From: Bacteroidales bacterium
GTDB taxonomy: Bacteria; Bacteroidota; Bacteroidia; Bacteroidales; WCHB1-69
Reading direction: 5' to 3'
NCBI GenBank assembly: GCA_017394765.1
Contig: JAFPXF010000039.1
Coordinates: 1-60,474 of the forward strand
Length of the DNA: 60,474 nt
Under the pieces are notes generated by a model, which was not told where the DNA came from, did not search any database, and saw nothing but the letters and a program-made list of their open reading frames with translations. Positions 53,163 through 60,474 of this stretch are shown piece after piece. The position numbers and the translations under genes were made by a program. Within the stretch, counting starts at the first letter, position 1, and each line of letters starts with the position of its first letter.

Positions 53163-53731
53163 TATTCCTTGACTCTTTCTGAATACTTGTTGCTGCGGGT
53201 GTCAACCTTGATTTTTTCGCCCACGGTGATGAAAAGAGGCACATAGACCTCCGCACCGGTCTCGACGACCGCACGCTTGAGGGAGTTGGTGGCAGTGTCG
53301 CCCTTGACGCCGGGATCGGCCTCGACGACCTCAAGATCCACAAACGGCGGAAGTTCGCATGTCAGCGGGGTGTCGGTGTCTGCATGGTACATGATTTCAA
53401 CGGATTGGCCTTCCTTGAGCAGACCGGGGTTGTTGATCATTTCCTTTTCAATGGCGAGTTGTTCGTAAGTCTCGCTATGCATGAAGTTGTATGTGTTGTC
53501 GCCCTCTTTGTAAAGGAACTGATAGGGGCGGCGTTCCACGCGGGCAAGTTCGATCTTGATGCCGGCATCGAATCTGACTTCCTGGACTCTGCCAGACTTG
53601 ATATGTTTCAGTTTCGTGCGAACAAAGGTGTTGCCTTTACCCGGTTTCACATGTTGGAATTCAACGATGGTCCACAATTCGTTATTGTAAACGATACACA
53701 ATCCATTCTTAAAATCAGCTGTTGTTGCCAT
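53162..53731 (-). CDS. efp: Elongation factor P
   Basis: 189 aa. KOW-like domain I with the tip QHVKPGKGNTFVRTKLKHIK, whose Lys rescues Pro-stalled ribosomes; domains II and III follow (INNPGLLKEGQSVEIMYHAD; GDTATNSLKRAVVETGAEVY). Length is normal. Promoter -7 box TACTTTTG at 53,776-53,769. A modification enzyme gene is not seen here. Confidence 0.95.
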   Translation of the reverse strand: MATTADFKNGLCIVYNNELWTIVEFQHVKPGKGNTFVRTKLKHIKSGRVQEVRFDAGIKIELARVERRPYQFLYKEGDNTYNFMHSETYEQLAIEKEMINNPGLLKEGQSVEIMYHADTDTPLTCELPPFVDLEVVEADPGVKGDTATNSLKRAVVETGAEVYVPLFITVGEKIKVDTRSNKYSERVKE

Positions 53732-53845
53732 AAAGATTACATCTTAGTTAGTTTATAAAAATCGGCGGCAAAAGTACGTTTTTTTTCCTTTGCCGCCGAT
53801 GTCTGTCTTCACATTTGCAAAAAAAAGAAGACGAGTGCCTGTTTA

Positions 53846-54427
53846 TCACTCGATGACCACCTTGTTTTTCGCGATGATTTTACGAAGGTTGATGAGCGCG
53901 TAGCGCATTCTGCCGAGGGCTGTGTTGATGCTCACGCCGGTGATGTCTGCAATCTCTTTGAAACTGTAGTCTTGATAGATGCGCATGGTAAGCACCTCCC
54001 TCTGCTCGTCCGGAAGATAGTCCACCATGCGGGTCAAATCGGAAAAGACCTGCTCGCGGATCATTTTCTGTTCCACAGACTCCTCGCGGGTGCCGAGGAT
54101 GTCGAAAATGTCGTATTCGCCATTGCCCTCGAAGACCGGCAGTCTCTGCATCTTGCGGTAGTGGTCGATCTTGAGGTTGTTGGCGATGCGCATCACCCAC
54201 TGGAAGAACTTGCCTTCCTCACGGTAATTCCCCGACCGGATGGTGTTGATCACTTTGATGAACGTGTCCTGGAAGATATCCTCCGCAAGCTCCTTGTTTT
54301 TTACAGACAACAGGATATACGAGAACAGCCGCTTCTCATAGCGGGTGATCAGGGTTTTCAGGGCGGATTCGTCACCGGATTGATAACTTGCTATCAATTG
54401 GTTATCGGTCAAAGTTGCCGTTTTCAT
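53846..54427 (-). CDS. ECF-type RNA polymerase sigma factor
   Basis: 193 aa. Region 2: DEDFIFQDTFIKVINTIRSG-like AEDIFQDTFIKVINTI followed by WVMRIANNLKIDHYRK; region 4: YSFKEIADITGVSINTALGR MRYALINLRKI with the HTH. No anti-sigma gene stands next to it, so the controlling partner, if any, is elsewhere. Shape is that of housekeeping-like ECF factors of Bacteroidetes. The gap 54,428-54,711 is AT-rich, no gene. Confidence 0.9.
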   Translation of the reverse strand: MKTATLTDNQLIASYQSGDESALKTLITRYEKRLFSYILLSVKNKELAEDIFQDTFIKVINTIRSGNYREEGKFFQWVMRIANNLKIDHYRKMQRLPVFEGNGEYDIFDILGTREESVEQKMIREQVFSDLTRMVDYLPDEQREVLTMRIYQDYSFKEIADITGVSINTALGRMRYALINLRKIIAKNKVVIE

Positions 54428-54740
54428 CGTGCACTCCTTTCTTTTAAGTGTTTGTAAACTAAGAAAGTAGAACTTTTATTCGATAGCAGGTCTCCTATAA
54501 TTTTTATGTGGGTTAAACAACTTGTTTTGAAATGCAAAAATACATTTTTTTCAATACCAACACGCACCTGTGATTTTTTTTTCAAAAAACAAAAACAACA
54601 TCATGTTTATAACAACATTTATAATATTGTAGCATTGTAACTTAAAGAACAAAAAGCAGAATTTAGACCATTCCCGGTAAGAAAAGTTAAAAAAGGAATG
54701 CGAAAAAAGTGTATTTTTGCACGCTCGATTGAATGAACGG

Positions 54741-55031
54741 ATGGCCAGATTCGACGACTTGTACAACAGAATAGAATACAACGTGAAGGCGGCCCTTTCG
54801 CGAATGGAAGAGCTGCACAGGGAGAATGAGCGGCTGCGCGTTGAGAACGAGAAGAAAGACAAGGAGAACAAGGCGCTGCACGCGCAAGTCGAAGACCTGG
54901 AAGAAAAGATGAAACTATTGGTTGTAACTAAAACAGTACTGGATAAAGAAGACGACAGAAAAACCAAAAAGCAGATAAACGACTGGGTGCGGGAGATAGA
55001 CAATTGCATTACGCTTCTCAAGAACAGGTAG
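54741..55031 (+). CDS. Coiled-coil protein, ZapB-like in position
   Basis: 96 aa from ATG 54,741; an in-frame TTG at 54,717 lies inside the -7 box TATTTTTG (54,712-54,719) and so cannot be used. The sequence is one coiled coil (NRIEYNVKAALSRMEELHRE ... NEKKDKENKALHAQVEDLEE) with a basic tail. It precedes zapA by 1 bp, so a role in Z-ring assembly like ZapB is likely, inferred from context. Confidence 0.75.
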   Translation: MARFDDLYNRIEYNVKAALSRMEELHRENERLRVENEKKDKENKALHAQVEDLEEKMKLLVVTKTVLDKEDDRKTKKQINDWVREIDNCITLLKNR

Positions 55032-55032
55032 C

Positions 55033-55329
55033 ATGGAAGACGAAAAGGTGAAGATAACCATTCAGGTTGCCCAAAGGCCGATGACGATTGTGATCAAGAA
55101 GGAATGGGAGCACTACTTCAGAGAAGCCGAAAAAGTGATCAACGACAGTTTTTTGGAATTCGCCAAGAAATGGACATATAAAGACCAACAAGACCTGATG
55201 TCAAAGGTGTTGGTTGACTTTGTGGTGAAGTGGCTCGCAGACGAGGAGAGACTCAAAGAGTATGAGGAAGAGATCGAGCCGATGATGGAATCCCTTAAAA
55301 CACTGACAGATAGATTTGAGATTGATTAA
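55033..55329 (+). CDS. zapA: Cell division protein ZapA
   Basis: 98 aa. ZapA shape: N-terminal sheet (VKITIQVAQRPMTIVIKKEW) and C-terminal helices (EHYFREAEKVINDSFLEFAK ... EEIEPMMESLKTL). Cross-links FtsZ. Followed by the 6S-like RNA as in many bacteria where ssrS and zapA are linked. Confidence 0.88.
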   Translation: MEDEKVKITIQVAQRPMTIVIKKEWEHYFREAEKVINDSFLEFAKKWTYKDQQDLMSKVLVDFVVKWLADEERLKEYEEEIEPMMESLKTLTDRFEID

Positions 55330-55350
55330 TCGTTCTTTGACAAAACCCAT

Positions 55351-55537
55351 CCCGCATAAGTTCTGATACGTTTGTTAAACTCAACACATTTACAGACGAA
55401 GGGGACGCTTGCCCGACCTAGAACAGGCCCGAATCTTCATGATGGCGCATAGCCCTGGGACGCTCGAAGCCGGACGGCACCTTCGACCATATCATATAGG
55501 AGTTTTTCGAAACCCTATGAACTTATGCGGTTTTTTT
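55351..55537 (+). ncRNA. ssrS: 6S-like RNA
   Basis: CCGCATAAGTTC (55,352-55,363) pairs perfectly with GAACTTATGCGG (55,519-55,530), then TTTTTTT. The closed span is about 180 nt, the size of 6S RNA, and holds further stems around GGACGC and CGACCATAT. Its place between zapA and rny matches what I recall for ssrS in Bacteroidetes. The identity is inferred from synteny and shape, since I did not match a covariance model. It would act as a sponge of RNA polymerase holoenzyme. Confidence 0.7.
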
Positions 55538-55603
55538 ATGTCCCGCCCCGTCATGAAAGATGGAAATATATAACCCAAATTTTTAACGAATACAATATAT
55601 ACT

Positions 55604-57145
55604 ATGACAGGACTATGGATTGTAATAGGCATACTCGTCGGCATCGCCGCCGGCATCGGTATCGCCTACACCCTATTGAAAAAACAACTCACCAAAGCAG
55701 GCCGCGAGGCCCTCAAGAAAGCCGAAGAAGACGGCGAACTTCTCAAAAAGGAGAAAATACTGCAAGCAAAGGAGAAATTTCTGCAACTCAAGAGCGATTA
55801 CGAGAAGACCGTCAACGAACGAAACCAACAATTAGCCGCGGCCGAGAACCGCATCAAACAGAAAGAGAACACCCTCGGACAAAAGATGGAGGATCTCAAC
55901 CGCAAGACCAACGAGAACAACATCCTCAAAGAGAATCTCAACAAACAACTGCAGGCCGCAGCCCAGAAGCAAAAAGACCTTGACAACCAGACCGCCATCC
56001 AGAAGGCGAAACTGGAATCCATCGCCGAGCTGACCAGCGAGCAAGCCAAAGAGCAGCTCATCGCACTGATGCAGGACGAAGCCCGCGCCGACGCCATGGT
56101 GCTCGTCAAGGACATCATCGACGAAGCGAAGGCCACTGCCAACCTCGAAGCCAAGAAAGTCGTGGTAAGCGCCATCCAGCGCACCGGCGTGGAAGCCGCC
56201 ATCGAGAACACCGTCTCCGTCTTCAACCTCGAGAACGACGAGATCAAAGGCCGCATCATCGGCCGTGAGGGCCGCAACATCCGCACCCTCGAGAACCTCA
56301 CCGGCGTGGATGTCATCATCGACGACTCCCCCGACACCATCCTGCTCTCCAGCTTCGACCCCGTGCGTCGCGAAATCGCCTGCCAGTCGCTCAGGAAACT
56401 GGTCTCCGACGGCCGTATTCACCCCGCACGTATCGAAGAGGTGGTGGCCAAAACCAAGAAACAGATTGAGCAAGAGATTGCCGAAATCGGCAAGCGCACC
56501 TGCATCGACTTGGGTATCAACAACATGCCGCACGAACTCATGCGTCTCGTCGGCAAGATGCGCTACCGTTCCTCCTACGGCCAGAACCTTTTGCAACATG
56601 CCAAAGAGGTTGCCAACCTCAGTGCCACCATGGCTTCCGAGCTGGGCCTAAACCCCAAGATCGCCCGCCGCGCCGGCTTGCTGCACGACATCGGCAAGGT
56701 GCCCGACACCGAGCCTGAAATGCCGCACGCCCTCTTCGGCGCCCGCCTTGCCGAGCAGTACAAAGAGCGTCCCGAAATCGTCAACGCCATCGGCGCACAC
56801 CACGATGAGATGGAGATGACCACCCTCATCGCCCCCATCGTCCAAGTGTGCGACGCCATCTCCGGCGCCCGCCCCGGCGCCCGCCGCGAAGTGGTCGAGG
56901 CCTACATGAAGCGTCTCAACGACCTCGAGAACCTCGCCCTCACCTACCCCGGCGTGGTCAAGACCTACGCCATCCAAGCCGGCCGCGAGCTCCGCGTCAT
57001 CGTCGGCGCCGAGAAGGTGACGGATGCCGAAGCCAACCAGATCTCCATGGACCTTTCCAAGAAGATCCAGAACGAGATGACCTATCCCGGACAAATCAAG
57101 ATCACCGTCATCCGCGAAACACGCTCCGTGAACTATGCAAGATAA
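55604..57145 (+). CDS. rny: Ribonuclease Y
   Basis: 513 aa. N-terminal membrane anchor ([20 protein letters not shown]), long coiled coil (about 25-170), KH domain ([20 protein letters not shown]), HD domain ([20 protein letters not shown] and [13 protein letters not shown]) with the metal His/Asp pairs. It begins mRNA decay at the membrane. The stop is inside the start of the next gene (11-bp overlap). Confidence 0.95.
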   Translation: MTGLWIVIGILVGIAAGIGIAYTLLKKQLTKAGREALKKAEEDGELLKKEKILQAKEKFLQLKSDYEKTVNERNQQLAAAENRIKQKENTLGQKMEDLNRKTNENNILKENLNKQLQAAAQKQKDLDNQTAIQKAKLESIAELTSEQAKEQLIALMQDEARADAMVLVKDIIDEAKATANLEAKKVVVSAIQRTGVEAAIENTVSVFNLENDEIKGRIIGREGRNIRTLENLTGVDVIIDDSPDTILLSSFDPVRREIACQSLRKLVSDGRIHPARIEEVVAKTKKQIEQEIAEIGKRTCIDLGINNMPHELMRLVGKMRYRSSYGQNLLQHAKEVANLSATMASELGLNPKIARRAGLLHDIGKVPDTEPEMPHALFGARLAEQYKERPEIVNAIGAHHDEMEMTTLIAPIVQVCDAISGARPGARREVVEAYMKRLNDLENLALTYPGVVKTYAIQAGRELRVIVGAEKVTDAEANQISMDLSKKIQNEMTYPGQIKITVIRETRSVNYAR

Positions 57146-57452
57146 AGAGACAGACGATCCCAAAAGCCGCAAGAAACGCATCCGCTTCTTCGCGATTCTG
57201 TATGGCGCCACCGCCGTGCTGTTCGCCGTCTATTTCCTTTTCCTCTCCAACAACACCCTCAAGACACATCACGAGCTCAACCGCAAGATCGACAACCTGG
57301 AGAAAAAGATCACCTATACCAAAAACCAAGTGGGCAACGTCCACACTTTCGACCAACTTTACGCCGACTCCGCCCTTTTGGAGCAGTATGCACGCGAGCA
57401 TCTGAATATGCACAAGGAAAACGAAGACATCTTCATCCTCGTCCATGAATAA
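57135..57452 (+). CDS. DivIC/FtsB-like septum protein
   Basis: 105 aa. One transmembrane helix ([20 protein letters not shown], about 19-38) followed by a short coiled coil ([20 protein letters not shown]) and an extra-cytoplasmic end. The topology matches FtsB/DivIC septum initiators that join FtsL and FtsQ. Overlaps rny and aroQ at either end. The name is by topology and size. Confidence 0.8.
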   Translation: MQDKETDDPKSRKKRIRFFAILYGATAVLFAVYFLFLSNNTLKTHHELNRKIDNLEKKITYTKNQVGNVHTFDQLYADSALLEQYAREHLNMHKENEDIFILVHE

Positions 57453-57909
57453 CAACGGCACACTCCGTATCCTGATCGCCAATGGCGTCAACCTCGGCCA
57501 ACTCGGCACGAGGGAGGTTGACATCTATGGCCACCTCTCCTTTGACGAGTATCTCGCCGTCCTCCGGGAGGTCTATCCTGACCTGCACATCGACTACATC
57601 CAAGAAGACGACGAGACGCGTTTGGCACACCACATCGCCCAAGCCACAGGCTACCACGGCATTGTGTTGAACGCGGGAGCCTATACTCACACGTCGCTCG
57701 TGGTGGCCGACGCGGTGCGCACGACCTCCTGTCCCGTGGTGGAAGTTCACATCAGCAATCTTTTCGGTCGGGAGCTCTTCAGGCGCAACTCCATGATATC
57801 CAGTGCCTGCCGCGGACTGATCACAGGTTTCGGACTCGACAGCTATCGCCTTGCCATCGAAGCCATAAAAAAAATTTCAGTCTCGTTAAACCACCGTGAA
57901 TCTTTGTAG
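57445..57909 (+). CDS. aroQ: Type II 3-dehydroquinate dehydratase, divergent
   Basis: 154 aa of the flavodoxin-like type II dehydroquinase fold: ANGVNLGQLGTREVDIYGHL, YHGIVLNAGAYTHTSLVVAD and VVEVHISNLFGRELFRRNSM, with the Tyr of DIYG, Asn of LNAGA and His of EVHIS kept. Two usual motifs are altered: IxNGPNLNLLG reads ANGVNLGQLG, and the QSNxEG loop reads QEDDETRL. It may still work, but the match is looser than for most Bacteroidetes copies. Overlaps the previous gene by 8 bp. Confidence 0.8.
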   Translation: MNNNGTLRILIANGVNLGQLGTREVDIYGHLSFDEYLAVLREVYPDLHIDYIQEDDETRLAHHIAQATGYHGIVLNAGAYTHTSLVVADAVRTTSCPVVEVHISNLFGRELFRRNSMISSACRGLITGFGLDSYRLAIEAIKKISVSLNHRESL

Positions 57910-57967
57910 TCTCTGAAAATGTTTTTTTTGACAATAATATCAACAACAACTCTAAAACACACTTATT

Positions 57968-58420
57968 ATGAAAAAAGTATTCAGTTTATTGATCGTAATG
58001 GCTTTTGTGTTTTCCGCAGTGGCCCAAGATGCAAATGCTGACAAACCCAAAAAAGTGAAAGAACCCGAGATCACCTTTGAGAGCCTGGTACACGACTACG
58101 GCGAGATCATGCAGGGTGACAACGGCACCTGTGAGTTTGTGTTCAAGAACACCGGCAAAGCCGACCTCATCCTGACCAATTGCCGTTCCAGCTGCGGCTG
58201 CACGGTTCCCGAATGGCCGAAGGATCCCATTGCCCCGGGCAAGAAGGCCGTCATCAAGGTGAAATACAACACCAACCGCATCGGTATGATCAACAAGAGC
58301 ATCACCGTTGAGTCCAACGCCGTCAACAACCGTGTGGTGCTGAACATCAAGGGCAATGTTTCCGCCAAGCCGGCCGAAGCCGCCCCTGCCAACGAGGCCA
58401 GCCCCGTGAAAGCTCAATAA
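57968..58420 (+). CDS. DUF1573 protein 1
   Basis: 150 aa with a signal peptide (MKKVFSLLIVMAFVFSAVA). Ig-like DUF1573 domain (ITFESLVHDYGEIMQGDNGT; TNCRSSCGCTVPEWPKDPIA) with the conserved CGC, then an Ala/Pro tail. DUF1573 proteins are numerous in Bacteroidetes and have no known function. Paralogue of the next gene, 23 bp on. Confidence 0.85.
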   Translation: MKKVFSLLIVMAFVFSAVAQDANADKPKKVKEPEITFESLVHDYGEIMQGDNGTCEFVFKNTGKADLILTNCRSSCGCTVPEWPKDPIAPGKKAVIKVKYNTNRIGMINKSITVESNAVNNRVVLNIKGNVSAKPAEAAPANEASPVKAQ

Positions 58421-58443
58421 TTAACCGCACAAAAAACGCCAAG

Positions 58444-58863
58444 ATGAAAAAGTTACTGATTCTCAGCATGATTGTTTGCTCCTGCTTCGCATTGCAGGCC
58501 CAGACGAGCAAAACATCCACCGGTAAAAGTGCCGCCACGACCACTTACACTGGCACAGGCGCCGAAATTCAGTTCGACAAACCCACAGTCGATTTCGGCA
58601 CCCTCAAGGTGGGCGACGTGAAAGTGGTGACCATCACCTTCACCAACATCGGCAAGAAACCGCTGATTTTGGACGATGTCGTCTCCTCCTGCGACTGCAC
58701 CACCGTCGAGTGGGGCAAGCAGCCCGTGATGCCCGGCCAGAAAGGGACCATCAAGGCCACCTATACCGCCAAGAACAAAGGGCTCATCAGCAAGAGAATC
58801 ACCGTCCTGTCGAATGCCAACACCGACAGGGTCATTTTACAACTCAAGGGAGAGGTTTTATAG
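58444..58863 (+). CDS. DUF1573 protein 2
   Basis: 139 aa with a signal peptide (MKKLLILSMIVCSCFALQA). One DUF1573 domain (IQFDKPTVDFGTLKVGDVKV; VVSSCDCTTVEWGKQPVMPG) with CDC in place of CGC. Tandem copy of the preceding gene with different ends. The stop lies 17 bp before ssrA. Confidence 0.85.
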   Translation: MKKLLILSMIVCSCFALQAQTSKTSTGKSAATTTYTGTGAEIQFDKPTVDFGTLKVGDVKVVTITFTNIGKKPLILDDVVSSCDCTTVEWGKQPVMPGQKGTIKATYTAKNKGLISKRITVLSNANTDRVILQLKGEVL

Positions 58864-58879
58864 CCTCTCTCTTTTCCCC

Positions 58880-59266
58880 GGGGCCGTTTGGTTTTGACAG
58901 CGAGAACGGGGGGATGTAAGCAGGTCGGAACTTGTGAGCCGATTCCGTCAACAGTCAACTCTCCAGCCAATAAACGGCGAAACTTCTTATGCATTCGCAG
59001 CGTAACCGCCGCGAATCCCGCCGCACGGACAAGGTCCGCAGCCGCGGGCGTCTCCCCGGAAGTTCTTCCGTCCAACGTTCGGTCCGAGGCGTCGTAAAAG
59101 GACAGATAGCGAGCGCAGGCTTCGATGCGCAAGCGAAACTTCAGAAGATAAGCTGCTGCAAGGTCGGTCTCGTACCATACAGCAGCCGACAACCAAACGA
59201 AGACTAAACTTGTAGAAAGCATTTCTGCGGCTTGTTTGGACGAGGGTTCGACTCCCTCCGGCTCCA
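58880..59266 (+). ncRNA. ssrA: tmRNA
   Basis: 5' end GGGGCCGTTTGGTTTTGACA pairs with the 3' end CGGCTCC at 59,259-59,265 (one G-U); the T arm GAGGGTTCGACTCCCTC is at 59,242-59,258. The tag frame begins at GGC 58,976 and reads GETSYAFAA, then TAA at 59,003. No CCA is encoded after the discriminator A. With SmpB it frees stalled ribosomes and marks the peptide. A hairpin terminator follows. Confidence 0.93.
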
Positions 59267-59298
59267 CTGAAAACGGGGTGGAAACCCCTTAAAGCCAA

Positions 59299-59341
59299 CA
59301 AAAGACACTGATAATCAAACGATTGTTGGTGTCTTTTTCTT
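59299..59341 (+). terminator. Terminator of ssrA
   Basis: AAAGACAC (59,301-59,308) pairs with GTGTCTTT (59,329-59,336) then TTCTTTT, loop partly paired. Confidence 0.75.
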
Positions 59342-59502
59342 TTATCTATATGAAACCAATATACCGAATACAAAAAGACTTATATTTTTGGTGGTTATAT
59401 ACCTGATGGCACCAGACCTGCATGAGCAGGACTCTAAGCAACGCATTTTTCCAACGACTCCCTTTCGCGACGAGCAATGCCGACTCCCGCGCCGCGAGAA
59501 GG

Positions 59503-59693
59503 TGTCGGTGCCGTCGTCCCACCCCACTGCGCTCCTTCGTCGCTTGTGTGGGGTTATGAAGAGGATGTCGGTGTCTTCGTCCCGCCCCACATTGCGCTCC
59601 TTCGTCGCTTGTGTGGGGTTATTGAGAGGATGTCGGTGTCTTCGTCCCGCCCCACACAGCGCTCCTTCGTCGCTTGTGTGGGGTTATTGAGAG
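59503..59693. repeat. Three tandem ~64-bp repeats
   Basis: TGTCGGTG starts units at 59,503, 59,566 and 59,631 (periods 63 and 65). Each has GCGCTCCTTCGTCGCTTGTG in its middle and a CCCCAC...GTGTGGGG inverted pair around it, so each unit may fold as a hairpin. No coding potential that I trust on either strand. Confidence 0.75.
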
Positions 59694-59886
59694 TGTGTCC
59701 CTCCGGGACAATAGAGGAAAGATAATAGTTAAAAGTTTTCCTTGAGCTGCCCCGACAGGGGCAAGAGCTTGGTAGCGCTGCAACCCCTGGGAGAGGTGCG
59801 TGCGCGGGAAAATCGCGGCGCGGGAGAAGGTTGAGACGAGGTTGTGCGTTGCTCGCCGCGAAACGAGTGTGGGGTTCGACGAGCCT

Positions 59887-60085
59887 GCGTGAGGGATTGA
59901 AGCGGAAATGATTTTGGTGGGAATGCGTCCCTTGGCGAGACGGAGGTTCCGCTTGACGCTTCGCGTCTCGCGGAATGGTGGTGGGTTTTAAACCAAAATT
60001 ATTGGAGCGGAAAGCCCGACGGCGCGGCGGCATTTGATGGCGTGTGCGAATGTGACATAATTCCCGCCGCCGCGCCGGCACGCCC
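59887..60085 (-). repeat. Structured repeat, divergent chromosomal copy
   Basis: On the minus strand it runs from GGGCGTGCC to CCTCACGC, so GCGTG/CACGC closes it as GCGAC/GTCGC does in prophage copies A and B. It has a first hairpin GGCGCGGCGGC/GCCGCCGCGCC, the box GGGCTTTCCGCTCCAAT, a second hairpin starting ATTTTGGT and ending ACCAAAAT, and the box CCGCTTCAATCCC. The boxes match those of the prophage copies. No gene overlaps it. 59,342-59,502, 59,694-59,886 and 60,086-60,240 hold nothing I can name. Confidence 0.6.
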
Positions 60086-60240
60086 AAATCAAAAAAAAGA
60101 TGCAAAAGCCCTGATTTATGCCATCCGGCATATAATCCCCATATTTTTAGAGCGACAAAAACTAACGATAAAGTTCGTGAGATTTATTGGGCGTTCGATG
60201 TTACAACAATAAATAATTCCCAACCCTTCCAAAAAATTCC

Positions 60241-60248
60241 TATCTTTG
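60241..60248 (+). promoter_or_regulatory. Promoter -7 box TATCTTTG before a structured RNA
   Basis: A perfect -7 box, about 110 bp before the nested hairpin. It lacks the TGTCC box at 23 bp, in contrast to the phage late promoters. Confidence 0.45.
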
Positions 60249-60358
60249 CCGCCCAAAACAATCGGAATTTTAAACTAAAAACGAGTAATATATACGAAAC
60301 AATAGAAGAATAAAAAGATAAATAACATATTAATATAAAGCGTTTTTGCTTTTCAAGT

Positions 60359-60467
60359 GGACCGAAATCTCGACAATTTCAACCTCACTACTCAAGAAAG
60401 CAGAGATGCTCACGGTGTATCCGTGGGCTTTCTTGTTTGTAGTGTAGGTAGTCGAGAACCTCGGTCC
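60359..60467 (+). ncRNA. Nested-hairpin RNA candidate at window edge
   Basis: Successive pairings on the plus strand: GGACCGA with TCGGTCC, CTCGAC with GTCGAG, CACTAC with GTAGTG, CAAGAAAGC with GCTTTCTTG, and CACGG with CCGTG, with short internal loops. This gives a rod of about 109 nt. I cannot assign a family; it could be a small RNA or the first domain of a longer RNA outside the window. Confidence 0.5.
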
Positions 60468-60474
60468 AGACAGA

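Noticed and set aside
58761..59267. A minus-strand frame of 168 codons after the DUF1573 genes
   Set aside because: It is antisense to the tmRNA and to the end of the second DUF1573 gene.
59554..60105. Minus-strand frame of 183 codons in the terminal repeat region
   Set aside because: Its translation repeats with the tandem units and is Arg/Pro/Ser-rich; it has no promoter, start context or domain.

Overview
The window is bacterial chromosome from a member of the Bacteroidetes, most likely an uncultured Bacteroidales species that has the type IX secretion system (T9SS). The evidence is host-type promoters with the -7 box TAnnTTTG, a GldH gliding lipoprotein, a giant protein with a C-terminal T9SS sorting domain, an S46 dipeptidyl-peptidase, a NamZ-type muramidase, DUF1573 proteins, a ZapA / 6S-like RNA / RNase Y block and a tmRNA with a tag ending in YAFAA.

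Positions 1 to about 22,300 are the right part of a tailed prophage. Its genes all run on the minus strand. In transcription order they are: a regulatory and lysis block (107-aa protein, small membrane protein, HTH protein, amidase, membrane-anchored 184-aa protein), a 1085-aa primase-helicase, an iteron-like array with an RHH-like gene, a capsid block (ClpP-type protease/scaffold, major capsid protein, tail-tube-like protein), a packaging block (coiled coil, PLD-like protein, two HTH small-terminase-like proteins, large terminase), and then the portal and a DUF6712-like protein that runs off the left edge. The right end lies in the 3' end of a tRNA-Ser gene (attR). No integrase or tail tape measure is visible, so these should lie left of the window.

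Three kinds of accessory DNA interrupt the prophage. Two AT-rich single-gene morons (6.5-7.1 kb and 11.3-11.7 kb) each have their own promoter, and each ends directly in the same ~118-bp structured repeat, whose stems covary between copies. Between terminase and portal sits an operon of conjugative-element character (56-aa protein, RadC-like JAB protein, Ala/Pro-rich coiled coil, ArdC N-domain protein and two small proteins). Three of its genes are preceded by hairpins with the same loop motif, TTCAGACC. Three late transcription units start at promoters that share TGTCC-N23-TATCTTTGCC.

From 22.5 kb the sequence is ordinary chromosome. It holds a divergent alpha-2-macroglobulin / transglutaminase-like pair, a PSP1 protein, gldH, an rsgA-dxr-adk-hpt cluster, an S46 peptidase, namZ and a 10-kb T9SS adhesin gene. 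After that come dusB, an lpxD-efp pair, an ECF sigma factor, a coiled-coil gene with zapA and 6S-like RNA, then rny-divIC-like-aroQ, two DUF1573 genes and ssrA. The last 1.2 kb has no recognisable gene. It contains three tandem ~64-bp repeats, a divergent relative of the prophage structured repeat, and a nested-hairpin RNA candidate at the edge.
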